A stretch of 64,000 nucleotides of DNA from Gordonia liuliyuniae (lineage in GTDB: Bacteria; Actinomycetota; Actinomycetes; Mycobacteriales; Mycobacteriaceae): the NCBI RefSeq assembly GCF_021739025.1, contig NZ_JAKKOT010000001.1, positions 124,001 through 188,000 of the forward strand. Direction: 5' to 3'. This document shows positions 26,068 through 33,024 of the stretch, in pieces; position 1 is the first letter of the stretch; every line of letters begins with the position of its first letter. Below the pieces are notes generated by a model that was not told the origin of the DNA, ran no database searches, and worked only from the letters and a program-made list of their open reading frames with translations. The position numbers and the translations under genes are program-made.

Positions 26068-26220
26068 CCGCCCATCATGCCTTCGACCGCCGTATGTGAC
26101 AATTCTCTGTTCGCTAGACAGCGCTTCAGTCAAAAATCTATCCTTAGGTGCACATTCTTTGGGGCGGACCCGCCGCGCGACACGTTGCGTTCGCGGCGAC
26201 CGGTGCCGGTGGGCAGGGCT

Positions 26221-26257
26221 CACGCACGGCGACGGGGCGGGAGCGTCGCCGTGCGTG
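26221..26257 (-). terminator. Perfect 14-bp stem-loop after the amidohydrolase gene
   Basis: Arms 26221-26234 and 26244-26257 are perfectly complementary (CACGCACGGCGACG) around a 9-base loop, 16 bases after the amidohydrolase stop. There is no T-run, as is common for actinobacterial terminators. Confidence 0.6.
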
Positions 26258-26273
26258 CTGCGAAAGGCAGCCT

Positions 26274-27392
26274 TCAATCGACCCGGTAGATGCGCTGCGC
26301 GTTCTTCGCGAACAGCTGCGCGAGCAGATGGTCTCCGCGGTCGCCGACTACGTCCAGCAGAGCGCCGACGACGACGTCGATGGTCGCGTTCGGCCGATCG
26401 ACCGGCATATCGGAGCCGAAGACGACGCGGTCGGGCCCGAAACGGTCCACGACATGCAGGACCAGCGGGCCGATCATCTCGGCGAGGATATCGCGGCCGC
26501 CGATGTTGCCGGACGTCTCACGGCCGTAGCCGAGGAGTCCCAGCGCTAGCCCCGACACCTTGACCACGATGTTCGATCGGGCCGCGAGCATCGCGATCCG
26601 ATCACGCCACAGACTCAGAATCTCGGCGCGGGCGGCGGCCGTCATCCCGGTCTCCGAGCCGACCGGGCCGAACACGCCGACCGGAAGGCCGAGGTGTTCG
26701 ACCACGATCGTCGTCGTCGGGAACCGCCGCGCCAACAGGTCCAGTTCGCCGAGTTGATGCGAGTACGCGAACGAATGGAATGCCAGGTCGTGGCGTTCTA
26801 TCGCTTCGAAGCCGCGGAGGAAGGTCGACGAGCTGAGGCCTCCTGAGCGCCTACTCGCGTGGACGACCTGCGGGTCGGGGTGGCTCGCCCACTTGCAGCG
26901 GACGCCGCGCACGAGTCCGGTGTACCGCAACTGGTCGTCGAGGTCGTCGGCGAAGCCGGGAGCGCCGGGGTCGCCGGACACGACGAACCCGCCCAGTCGC
27001 GGGGCGCGAGACCGCCCGAACGGCAGGCCGGTCACGTACCGGGTCTCAGCGAAAGAGGTGTCGCTCTTCGTCGCGCCCGATCCGCCCCAGTGCGCCTCCA
27101 CTCCGATGACCGCGTCGATTCCGACGCCGGCGACTCGTCGCACCCCGCTGGCCTCAGCACCGTACTGGCGCGGCTCGTACGGTGTCCGCACGATGCTCGG
27201 GTCGATCATCAGCCGTGTCTCTGATCGGTGCGACGGCAGACCGGACAGCCAGAGCGCCGCACGCGGGAATCTGTTGATCACGGGCATGGCCGCGACGCGC
27301 GAGAAACGAGACAGCGCCCACGTCGACCGCATCGGGTCGTAGAAGTGGACGTGCGCGTCGACGATGCCGGGGATCACTCCGCTCAACGTCAC
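26274..27392 (-). CDS. Amidohydrolase family protein (PF04909-type)
   Basis: TIM-barrel metal-dependent hydrolase or decarboxylase of about 372 residues. The first metal motif is GIVDAHVHFYDP (~9-20). Later elements are GVDAVIGVEAHWGG-type near ~105, GVRCKWASHPDP (~165), TTTIVVEHLGLPVGVFGP (~228-245) with the metal His, and FGPDRVVFGSDMPVDRPN (~318-335) carrying the catalytic Asp. I chose the GTG at 27392, just before the first motif; the longer reading to 27503 adds cysteine-rich noncoding-like sequence and covers the palindromes upstream. Related enzymes open lactones or decarboxylate aromatic acids; the substrate is unknown. It diverges from the globin-reductase gene across 176 bases. Confidence 0.85.
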   Translation of the reverse strand: MTLSGVIPGIVDAHVHFYDPMRSTWALSRFSRVAAMPVINRFPRAALWLSGLPSHRSETRLMIDPSIVRTPYEPRQYGAEASGVRRVAGVGIDAVIGVEAHWGGSGATKSDTSFAETRYVTGLPFGRSRAPRLGGFVVSGDPGAPGFADDLDDQLRYTGLVRGVRCKWASHPDPQVVHASRRSGGLSSSTFLRGFEAIERHDLAFHSFAYSHQLGELDLLARRFPTTTIVVEHLGLPVGVFGPVGSETGMTAAARAEILSLWRDRIAMLAARSNIVVKVSGLALGLLGYGRETSGNIGGRDILAEMIGPLVLHVVDRFGPDRVVFGSDMPVDRPNATIDVVVGALLDVVGDRGDHLLAQLFAKNAQRIYRVD

Positions 27393-27430
27393 GATCTCAC
27401 AGTGCCACACGGGTCCTGCTCGGGTGAACA

Positions 27431-27451
27431 ATGCAGTGCCACACACTGCAT
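27431..27451. promoter_or_regulatory. Palindrome ATGCAGTG-N5-CACTGCAT
   Basis: Perfect 8-bp arms with a 5-base spacer, in the divergent gap between the amidohydrolase and globin-reductase genes. Part of it (CAGTGCCACAC) is also present as a direct repeat at 27400-27410. Likely a regulator-binding site; the protein is unknown. Confidence 0.5.
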
Positions 27452-27463
27452 CTGGGTACCGAG

Positions 27464-27477
27464 GCACGAATTCGTGC
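27464..27477. promoter_or_regulatory. Palindrome GCACGAATTCGTGC
   Basis: Perfect 14-bp palindrome without spacer, second of three symmetric elements in this 176-base divergent gap. It lies 92 bases upstream of the globin-reductase start codon. Confidence 0.45.
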
Positions 27478-27511
27478 TGACACGAACGGAAATGCCCGAG
27501 CACTGTCAGGT

Positions 27512-27528
27512 CCGAGGACTACCCTCGG
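27512..27528. promoter_or_regulatory. Palindrome CCGAGG-N5-CCTCGG
   Basis: Perfect 6-bp arms with a 5-base spacer, 41 bases upstream of the GTG of the globin-reductase gene, where an operator or 5'-UTR hairpin would act on it. Confidence 0.4.
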
Positions 27529-27568
27529 GTAACAAACATCTCCCACGCCCTGAGGAGGACGTCGCCCG

Positions 27569-28756
27569 GTGAACTCGCCAGCTCAGCCCGTGCTGTCAGA
27601 ACTCAGGCGAATGATCGCGGCGAACCCCGACCGTTTCGCCGCAGGCGTGTTCACTCGGCTCTTCTCGACCACGCCTGCGCTACGCGATCTGTTCCCCGTC
27701 GAGATGGGCTCGTTGCGTACGACATTCGCGCAAGTCATCGACTATGTGCTCGACGCCATCTCGGCGGAGGACGGCCACGAGGATCTGATCGAGTTCCTCG
27801 CCCAGCTCGGTCGCGACCACCGCAAGTACGGTGTCACGAGCGAACACTACTGGTTGATGTACGACGCACTGATGACCGAGTTCTCGCGGATGCTCGGGGC
27901 GCGTTGGACACAGGAGGTCTACGACGCCGTCTCGCACGGCACGATGCTGATCACGGGTGTCATGCGCGGTGCGGCCGAGAGCGCGCCAGGGCCTGCGGTG
28001 TGGCACGCGAAGGTCGTGCAGAAGTTCGTGATCAGCAGGGAGCGCGCCGTCGTGCGGCTGATCGCCGACGCAGACGCGCCGCGGTTCCACGCCGGCCAGT
28101 ACACCGAGGTCCAGATCCCGCAGTGGCCGCACCTGTGGCGCAACCTGTCACCCGCGACGCCGCCGAATGAACGCGGCGAACTCGAGTTCCACCTGCACGC
28201 CATCCCCGGCGGATACCTGAGCGGGGCCATCGTCAGGCAGACTGAGCCGGGCGACGTGTGGACCTTCGGCCAGGTGCACGGCACCATGCAGGTGACCGGT
28301 GACCGCCCGGTCCTCATGGTGGCGGGCGGTTCCGGGCTCGCGCCGCTGCGCGCGATCCTCCTCGACATGGCGCGACGCGTCGACAATCCGGAGACCCGGC
28401 TGTTCTACGGTGCGCGCCATCCGGGAGAGCTGTACGAACTCGGTGTGCTGCAACAGCTTGCGCGGACCAACCCGTGGCTGCACGTGACGGCCGTCGCCGA
28501 GACCGAGACCGACCCGTGGTGGATCGACGGCGCTCCCGATCCTCGCCAGTGGGGTTTCGACCTCCGCTTCGGTCGCGTCGGCGACGTCGCGGTCGAGTAT
28601 CCGCGCACGCTGTCGCGCCACTCCCTGGAGCCACGCAACTGGATCGACCACCAGATCCTGCTCTCCGGCCCCGCCCCGATGGTGTTCCACACGCAGCTCA
28701 AGCTGCGTTCGACGGGCGTCGACCCTGCGAACATCTCCCACGATCCGCTCAACTGA
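27569..28756 (+). CDS. Globin domain - FAD/NAD(P)H reductase fusion (flavohaemoprotein-like)
   Basis: Cytoplasmic flavohaemoprotein-type enzyme of 395 residues, expected to use NAD(P)H and O2 to oxidise nitric oxide or another small substrate. Globin domain ~5-140: FTRLFSTTPALRDLFP (~29-44) and the proximal-His region HRKYGVTSEHYWLMYDAL (~88-105). FAD domain ~145-240: AGQYTEVQIP (~178), then WRNLSPATPP, where the usual RxYS motif has Leu for Tyr. NAD(P) domain ~245-395: VLMVAGGSGLAPLRAILLDM (~250-269), FYGARHPGELYE, and LSGPAPMV (~375). GGAGG precedes the GTG start. Ordinary flavohaemoglobins have the same layout; this looks like the actinobacterial type II branch, which may not be a true NO dioxygenase. 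Confidence 0.88.
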   Translation: MNSPAQPVLSELRRMIAANPDRFAAGVFTRLFSTTPALRDLFPVEMGSLRTTFAQVIDYVLDAISAEDGHEDLIEFLAQLGRDHRKYGVTSEHYWLMYDALMTEFSRMLGARWTQEVYDAVSHGTMLITGVMRGAAESAPGPAVWHAKVVQKFVISRERAVVRLIADADAPRFHAGQYTEVQIPQWPHLWRNLSPATPPNERGELEFHLHAIPGGYLSGAIVRQTEPGDVWTFGQVHGTMQVTGDRPVLMVAGGSGLAPLRAILLDMARRVDNPETRLFYGARHPGELYELGVLQQLARTNPWLHVTAVAETETDPWWIDGAPDPRQWGFDLRFGRVGDVAVEYPRTLSRHSLEPRNWIDHQILLSGPAPMVFHTQLKLRSTGVDPANISHDPLN

Positions 28757-28765
28757 CGCGCCGCA

Positions 28766-28804
28766 GTTCGGCCCCGTCGCCGCTGAGCGGGGACGGGGCC
28801 GAAC
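28766..28804. terminator. Bidirectional stem-loop between convergent genes
   Basis: A perfect 13-bp outer stem (28766-28778 with 28792-28804, GTTCGGCCCCGTC) plus an inner 4-bp CCGC/GCGG stem lies between the convergent globin-reductase and MmpS-like genes. Confidence 0.75.
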
Positions 28805-28819
28805 ACGGTGCGGCGGGGG

Positions 28820-29293
28820 CTATCCGACGCTTCCCGAACAGGACGCAGTCGCGAACGGACCGTTCGCCGTCTGCGTGTACTTCACCTGCCCGTCGACGAC
28901 GATCTCGCACTTGGACGTCGCGCCGTCGGGCTCGTCGTTGGTGACGGAGAGAGATGCGTGCTTCGCGAATCCGGTGACGACGACGGTCTTCTCCCACGGC
29001 AACGACGCGTTCGTGTCTTGCGCCATGTTGAAGTCCTTGTCAGTCCATGTGATCGACGTCGACCCGGTGCCGGTGACCCGGTAGACGACGGTGACCTCCC
29101 GCTTGGACTCCTTGTCGACGGAGTCGACGGCGCTGCCGACGATGGCGAAGCAGCCGCCGATGACCGCGACGAACAAGAGGATGATGCCGCCGACGATCCA
29201 CGGCCAGATCTTCCGCTTCTTCGGGGGCTGATACGGATAGGGCTGTTGGTATGGGTTGGGAGTACCGCCCGCGGGCGGAGGAGGAGTCGACAC
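28820..29293 (-). CDS. MmpS-like transport accessory protein
   Basis: Membrane-anchored extracytoplasmic protein of 157 residues. It has a proline/tyrosine-rich cytoplasmic start (PNPYQQPYPYQPPKKRK), one membrane helix (~30-52, WPWIVGGIILLFVAVIGGCF), then a beta-sandwich-like domain: EVTVVYRVTGTGSTSITWTD (~66-85), LPWEKTVVVTG (~98), DGATSKCEIVVDGQ (~123) and a final Cys. This is the MmpS fold (PF05423), normally the partner of an MmpL lipid/siderophore exporter. No MmpL gene is next to it here, so it is either an orphan or a free-standing relative; DUF-type MmpS-like proteins are common in Gordonia and Rhodococcus. Confidence 0.82.
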   Translation of the reverse strand: MSTPPPPAGGTPNPYQQPYPYQPPKKRKIWPWIVGGIILLFVAVIGGCFAIVGSAVDSVDKESKREVTVVYRVTGTGSTSITWTDKDFNMAQDTNASLPWEKTVVVTGFAKHASLSVTNDEPDGATSKCEIVVDGQVKYTQTANGPFATASCSGSVG

Positions 29294-29423
29294 TGCGGAG
29301 AGTCTCCTTGTTAGACAACGGAATCAGGCAACGGAACGTTAGTCGAGCCAGGTGACTCCGCGTTGTCGATCTCTCCGATTTCGGCCGTTTGGACTAAACC
29401 GAGCGGCCCGATCTCCCGCTACG

Positions 29424-30107
29424 TCAGCGGATCGGCTTCTTGTACCGGTCGAGATAGGTGATCTCTTCGACGGGTGGGCGCTGCGCGGACCGGAACGATG
29501 TGCCGGTCGTGTAGGCGACGGGGATCAACCCGGCCTGCGTCATGTGCGGCGGGATGCCGAGGAGTTCGGCTGCGTCGGCCTCCTCGTTGAGGTGCAGCGT
29601 TGTGAAGCAGCTGCCGAGTCCGCGGCTGCGCAGCGCGAGCTGCAGACTCCATGTCGCGGGCAGAATCGACCCCATCATGCCTGCCGCCGCGGCGGTGTTC
29701 GGCTCGCTGCTCAGCTGGTCGAGGCGACCGATGATCAGCGGGATCACGATCACCGGCACCTCACCGAGGTGCTCGGCAAGATAGTTCGCCGACGTCGCCA
29801 CCCGTCCTGACTGACTTCCCGGCTCGGCGTTGGCCGCACTCGTCGCCAGATATTCGGCTCCGCCTCGGCGATAGATCTCGGCGAGCTGCTGTTTGGTGGA
29901 GTCGTCGCGGACGACGAGCCACCGCCAGCCCTGGTTGTTCGATCCGGTAGGCGCCTGGACTGCGAGTTCCAAACACTCCAGGAGGACATCGTCCGGTACG
30001 GCGCGGGTCAGGTCGAGTCGCTTGCGCACGGATCGGGTCGTCGACAGCAGCGCGTCGGTTTGCGTCAGGTCGAAGTCGGCGGAGTCGAAACGGTCGATGG
30101 AGGTCAT
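29424..30107 (-). CDS. Nitroreductase family protein
   Basis: FMN-dependent nitroreductase-fold oxidoreductase of 227 residues. The FMN phosphate/ring motif is STTRSVRKRLDL (~22-33), followed by CLELAVQAPTGSNNQGWRWLVV (~45-66). Later come SILPATWSLQLALRSRGLGSCFTTL (~147-171) and IPVAYTTG. The YFLATSAAN-type helix is replaced by EYLATSAANAEPG. Such enzymes reduce nitro groups, quinones or act in ring modification; the substrate is unknown. The ATG at 30107 fits the family start; a longer frame to 30266 does not. It is divergent from the EthD gene. Confidence 0.9.
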   Translation of the reverse strand: MTSIDRFDSADFDLTQTDALLSTTRSVRKRLDLTRAVPDDVLLECLELAVQAPTGSNNQGWRWLVVRDDSTKQQLAEIYRRGGAEYLATSAANAEPGSQSGRVATSANYLAEHLGEVPVIVIPLIIGRLDQLSSEPNTAAAAGMMGSILPATWSLQLALRSRGLGSCFTTLHLNEEADAAELLGIPPHMTQAGLIPVAYTTGTSFRSAQRPPVEEITYLDRYKKPIR

Positions 30108-30264
30108 ATATCGATGGTATCGACGCGAGCAAGGCCCGGCAGGCCGTCGAGGTGGGGCTACGAATCCGCTTCGGACCCCACGCCCCTCCACTAGGCTGAC
30201 ACGCAGTGCCAAAAGTCGACTTCGCATGATCGCCGACGCACTCCCCAACCGAGATCGGAGCGCC

Positions 30265-30579
30265 ATGTACCGCTTGACCGTCCTCTACAACCAGCCGACC
30301 GACCCGGCGGCATTCGACGAGTACTACTTCAACACGCACATCCCGCTGGCCAGCAAGCTTCCCGGGTTGCGCAGCGTCTCGGTGTCGAAGTCGGAGTCGC
30401 TCGACGGATCCACTCCGGACATCTACCTGATCACGACGTTGGACTTCGACTCGAAGGAAGCCCTCGGCGCGGGACTCGGCTCCGAAGCGGGCAAGGCGAC
30501 CGCAGCCGACGTCGCGAACTTCGCGACCGGCGGGGTGACGATGCTCGGCGCCGAGGTCGTCGTCGAGAACTTCAGCTAG
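30265..30579 (+). CDS. EthD domain-containing protein
   Basis: Small ferredoxin-like dimeric alpha+beta protein of 104 residues: MYRLTVLYNQPTDPAAFDEY (1-20) and YFNTHIPLASKLPGL (~21-35), the EthD start. Then comes SVSKSESLDG, DIYLITTLDFDSKEAL and FATGGVTMLGAEVVVENF. EthD is required with a P450 for ether-fuel degradation in Rhodococcus/Gordonia; most homologues have no assigned reaction. GATCGGAG precedes the ATG. It is followed by a long perfect stem-loop and is convergent with hspR. Confidence 0.9.
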   Translation: MYRLTVLYNQPTDPAAFDEYYFNTHIPLASKLPGLRSVSVSKSESLDGSTPDIYLITTLDFDSKEALGAGLGSEAGKATAADVANFATGGVTMLGAEVVVENFS

Positions 30580-30599
30580 TCACACGGCATCCTCGCTAG

Positions 30600-30663
30600 A
30601 CGCTGCAGGCGTCGCTTCCCGCTACTGGTCCGGACTATTAGCGGGAAGCGACGCCTGCAGCGT
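30600..30663. terminator. Perfect 24-bp inverted repeat between ethD-like and hspR genes
   Basis: Arms 30600-30623 and 30640-30663 are fully complementary over 24 bases (beginning ACGCTGCAGGCGTCGC) around a 16-base loop. It lies between convergent genes, 21 bases from one stop and 12 from the other, so a bidirectional terminator is the simplest reading. The stem is unusually long and perfect. Confidence 0.75.
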
Positions 30664-30674
30664 GAAATCGTCTC

Positions 30675-31103
30675 TCAGCGCCTGCGTTTGCGCGGCTGCC
30701 AGACGACCAGAGCATTGGTGTGCGGGACAGGGACGAGTTCGGCACCCGGGCGAACCGCGCTGCGCATCGCATCGATCTCGTTCTGCATCTCCAACACGCG
30801 AGCGCGCAGCGCATCGACCTGGTCGGTCAGCTCGATGATCCGCTTCACGCCCGCGAGGTTCACGCCCTCGTCCTGCGAGAGTCGCTGGACCTCGCGGAGC
30901 AGGTCGACGTCGCGCGACGAGTAGCGGCGGCCGCCGCCGCGCGTGCGCTGCGGCGTGACGATGCCGAGCCGGTCGTAGGTGCGCAGAGTCTGCGCGTGCA
31001 TGCCGGCCAGCTCCGCCGCCACCGAGATCAGATAGGTGGCGGCAGCCTCGCCGGGGACGCCGTGCGGCTTCCCTGCGTTACCTTGTGCCTTCTCCGTAGC
31101 CAT
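30675..31103 (-). CDS. hspR: Heat-shock transcriptional repressor HspR (MerR family)
   Basis: Repressor of the dnaK regulon, 142 residues. The MerR-type winged helix starts at ~22 (TYLISVAAELAGMHAQTLRTYDRLG-like segment) with IVTPQRTRGGGRRYSSRDVDLL at ~48-69. A coiled coil follows (~80-115: GVNLAGVKRIIELTDQVDAL, RARVLEMQNEIDAMR). It ends in a basic tail (WQPRKRRR). HspR binds HAIR repeats and uses DnaK as co-repressor; two such repeats are upstream of dnaK here. The gene starts six bases after the dnaJ stop, the usual last place in a dnaK-grpE-dnaJ-hspR operon, giving autoregulation. Confidence 0.96.
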   Translation of the reverse strand: MATEKAQGNAGKPHGVPGEAAATYLISVAAELAGMHAQTLRTYDRLGIVTPQRTRGGGRRYSSRDVDLLREVQRLSQDEGVNLAGVKRIIELTDQVDALRARVLEMQNEIDAMRSAVRPGAELVPVPHTNALVVWQPRKRRR

Positions 31104-31109
31104 CGTGCA

Positions 31110-32300
31110 TCACCGCGCCCATCCGTCTCGTGGATCGAACCCGCTCGCCTTCTCGGCAGTCGCGTACGTCTTCAACGCTTCGGTCGCGGCGTCGTCGAGC
31201 TTCGCCGGAACCGAGACCTTCACAGTGACCAACAGATCACCCGAGCCGCCCGAACGCTTCGGAACCCCCCGGCCCTTCAGCCGCAGAGTACGCCCGTCCG
31301 ACGTGCCCGCCGGGATCTTGACACCAACCGAGCCGTCCAACGTCGGAACCGACACCGTCGCCCCGAGAGCGACCTCGGAGAACGACACCGGCAGCTCGAC
31401 CTTCAGGTCGTTGCCGTTGCGGGTGAAGACCTTGTCGGCCAGCACGTGGACGGTCACGTACAGGTCGCCCGACGGCGCGCCGCGTCGTCCGGCCTCGCCT
31501 TGGCCGGCGAGCCGGATGCGTTGCCCGTCTTCGACGCCCTGCGGGACGCGGACGTTGATGGTGCGGGGCCGCACCGTGACGCCCGAGCCGGAGCAGTCCG
31601 GGCACGGATCGTCGATCTTGGTGCCGGTGCCCTGGCAGTCGGGACACGGCTCCGAGAACCCGAAGTGTCCCTGGTTGCGCGTTACGAAACCCGAACCGCT
31701 GCACGACGTACACGTTCGCGGACTGGTGCCCGGCTTGGCGCCGCTGCCATGACAGTTGGTGCACGGCGACGGGCTCGTGACCCGCAACTGCACCGTGGTG
31801 CCTTGGACAGCGTCCCGGAACGCGAGCGTCGTCTCGGTCTCCAGGTCGTTGCCGCGACGTTGCCGTGGGGACGTGGCCGCCCCTCGGGTGCGGCCGCCGC
31901 CTCCGAAGAGGCCGCCGAACATGTCACCGAGGTCGGCTCCGCCTGCGCCGCCGCCGCCGAACAGGTCGCCGATGTCGAAGCCACCCGCGCCGCCGCCAGC
32001 GCCGCCGAAGCCACCGGGAAAACCCCCGCCGCCTCCGCCGTCGGCCCGGAACCGGCCGCTCGCCATGAGATTCCGCATCTCGTCGTACTCTTTGCGCTTC
32101 TCGTCGTCGGCGAGCACGCTGTGGGCTTCCGACACTCGTTTGAAGCGCTCCTCGGCTGCGGTGTCTCCGGGATTCGCATCGGGATGCAGTTCGCGAGCCA
32201 GCTTTCGGTAGGCCTTCTTGATCTGCTCCGCCGCGGCGTCGGAAGAAACGCCGAGGTCTGCGTAGAAATCGCGTTCCAGCCATTCACGCTGTGGTGCCAT
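31110..32300 (-). CDS. dnaJ: Chaperone DnaJ
   Basis: Hsp40 co-chaperone of 396 residues that stimulates DnaK ATPase and delivers unfolded proteins. J domain ~10-75: [20 protein letters not shown], the HPD motif in [12 protein letters not shown] (~38-40). A glycine/phenylalanine-rich linker follows (~90-140). The zinc domain has four CxxCxGxG repeats: [24 protein letters not shown] and CPDCSGSG (~165-240). The C-terminal substrate-binding domains include [39 protein letters not shown] and [18 protein letters not shown]. The start ATG follows AGGAGGTGACG. It is separated from grpE by 178 bases holding palindromic repeats. Confidence 0.97.
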   Translation of the reverse strand: MAPQREWLERDFYADLGVSSDAAAEQIKKAYRKLARELHPDANPGDTAAEERFKRVSEAHSVLADDEKRKEYDEMRNLMASGRFRADGGGGGGFPGGFGGAGGGAGGFDIGDLFGGGGAGGADLGDMFGGLFGGGGRTRGAATSPRQRRGNDLETETTLAFRDAVQGTTVQLRVTSPSPCTNCHGSGAKPGTSPRTCTSCSGSGFVTRNQGHFGFSEPCPDCQGTGTKIDDPCPDCSGSGVTVRPRTINVRVPQGVEDGQRIRLAGQGEAGRRGAPSGDLYVTVHVLADKVFTRNGNDLKVELPVSFSEVALGATVSVPTLDGSVGVKIPAGTSDGRTLRLKGRGVPKRSGGSGDLLVTVKVSVPAKLDDAATEALKTYATAEKASGFDPRDGWAR

Positions 32301-32430
32301 CAGACGTCACCTCCTGGAATTAAGTCTGTTGTCGTATGTCGTGGTTTCGACTCGCTTCGCTCGCTCGACCAGCGGCGGACGGGTCTGTAGTTGTGGGGCT
32401 CCGGTCGGTCGGCGGATGCGGAGTCCCTCG

Positions 32431-32470
32431 CTGATCGAGCGGAGCCGAGATCTCGACTCCGCTCGATCAG
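32431..32470. repeat. REP-like palindrome in the grpE-dnaJ spacer
   Basis: Perfect 14-bp inverted repeat (CTGATCGAGCGGAG, 32431-32444, with 32457-32470) and 12-base loop inside the 178-base grpE-dnaJ spacer. About 80 bases further along, the spacer also contains TTTCGACTCGCTTCGCTCGC, which resembles palindromic extragenic repeats of actinobacteria. It may form an mRNA hairpin that tunes expression between the two genes. Confidence 0.6.
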
Positions 32471-32478
32471 CATGGCGA

Positions 32479-33024
32479 TCATGCAGGATCGGTGACGGTG
32501 ACCGTCGCGGTGCGGATCACCTTGTCGCCGAGCCGGTATCCGGCGCGGTAGACGAGCCCGACGACGGGCGTGTCACTGCTGCCCTCATGCTGGATCGCTT
32601 CGTGAACCTCCGGATCGAATGCGTCGCCCGGCTCTCCGAACTTGACGAGTTGCTCGCCCGCCAGGATGCCGGCCAGCTTGTCGGCGAAGGCGCGTAGCGG
32701 CCCCTCGTCGAGGTCGCCGTGCTCGCGGGCGCGGTCCAGGTCGTCGAGGATCGGGAGCAGCTTCTCGACGAGAACCTGCTTGCCGCGAGCCACCGACTGC
32801 AACGCGTCCTCGGCGCTGCGGCGACGGAAGTTGGCGAACTGCGCCCGCTCCCGCTGCAGCGCTTCGGTCAGTTCCGTGACCTGTTGGGCCTCGGGGGCCG
32901 CATCGGCCGGGGCCGCTGCAGCATCTGCAGCGGTGTCGGCGTCATCGGTCTCGGCGACCGTCACGTCGACGACCTCCTCGACGAACTCGTCCGGTTCCGT
33001 GGAGCCGGTCTCGGGGCTGGTCAC
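32479..33024 (-). CDS. grpE: Nucleotide exchange factor GrpE
   Basis: ADP-release factor for DnaK, 181 residues. The N-terminus is long, acidic and disordered (~1-50, rich in D, E and A). A dimerising helix is at ~50-100 ([40 protein letters not shown]). The C-terminal beta-wing has [20 protein letters not shown] and [20 protein letters not shown] (~132-172), all hallmark GrpE sequence. The GTG start at 33024 overlaps the dnaK TGA (GTGA), so translation is coupled to dnaK. Confidence 0.96.
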   Translation of the reverse strand: MTSPETGSTEPDEFVEEVVDVTVAETDDADTAADAAAAPADAAPEAQQVTELTEALQRERAQFANFRRRSAEDALQSVARGKQVLVEKLLPILDDLDRAREHGDLDEGPLRAFADKLAGILAGEQLVKFGEPGDAFDPEVHEAIQHEGSSDTPVVGLVYRAGYRLGDKVIRTATVTVTDPA

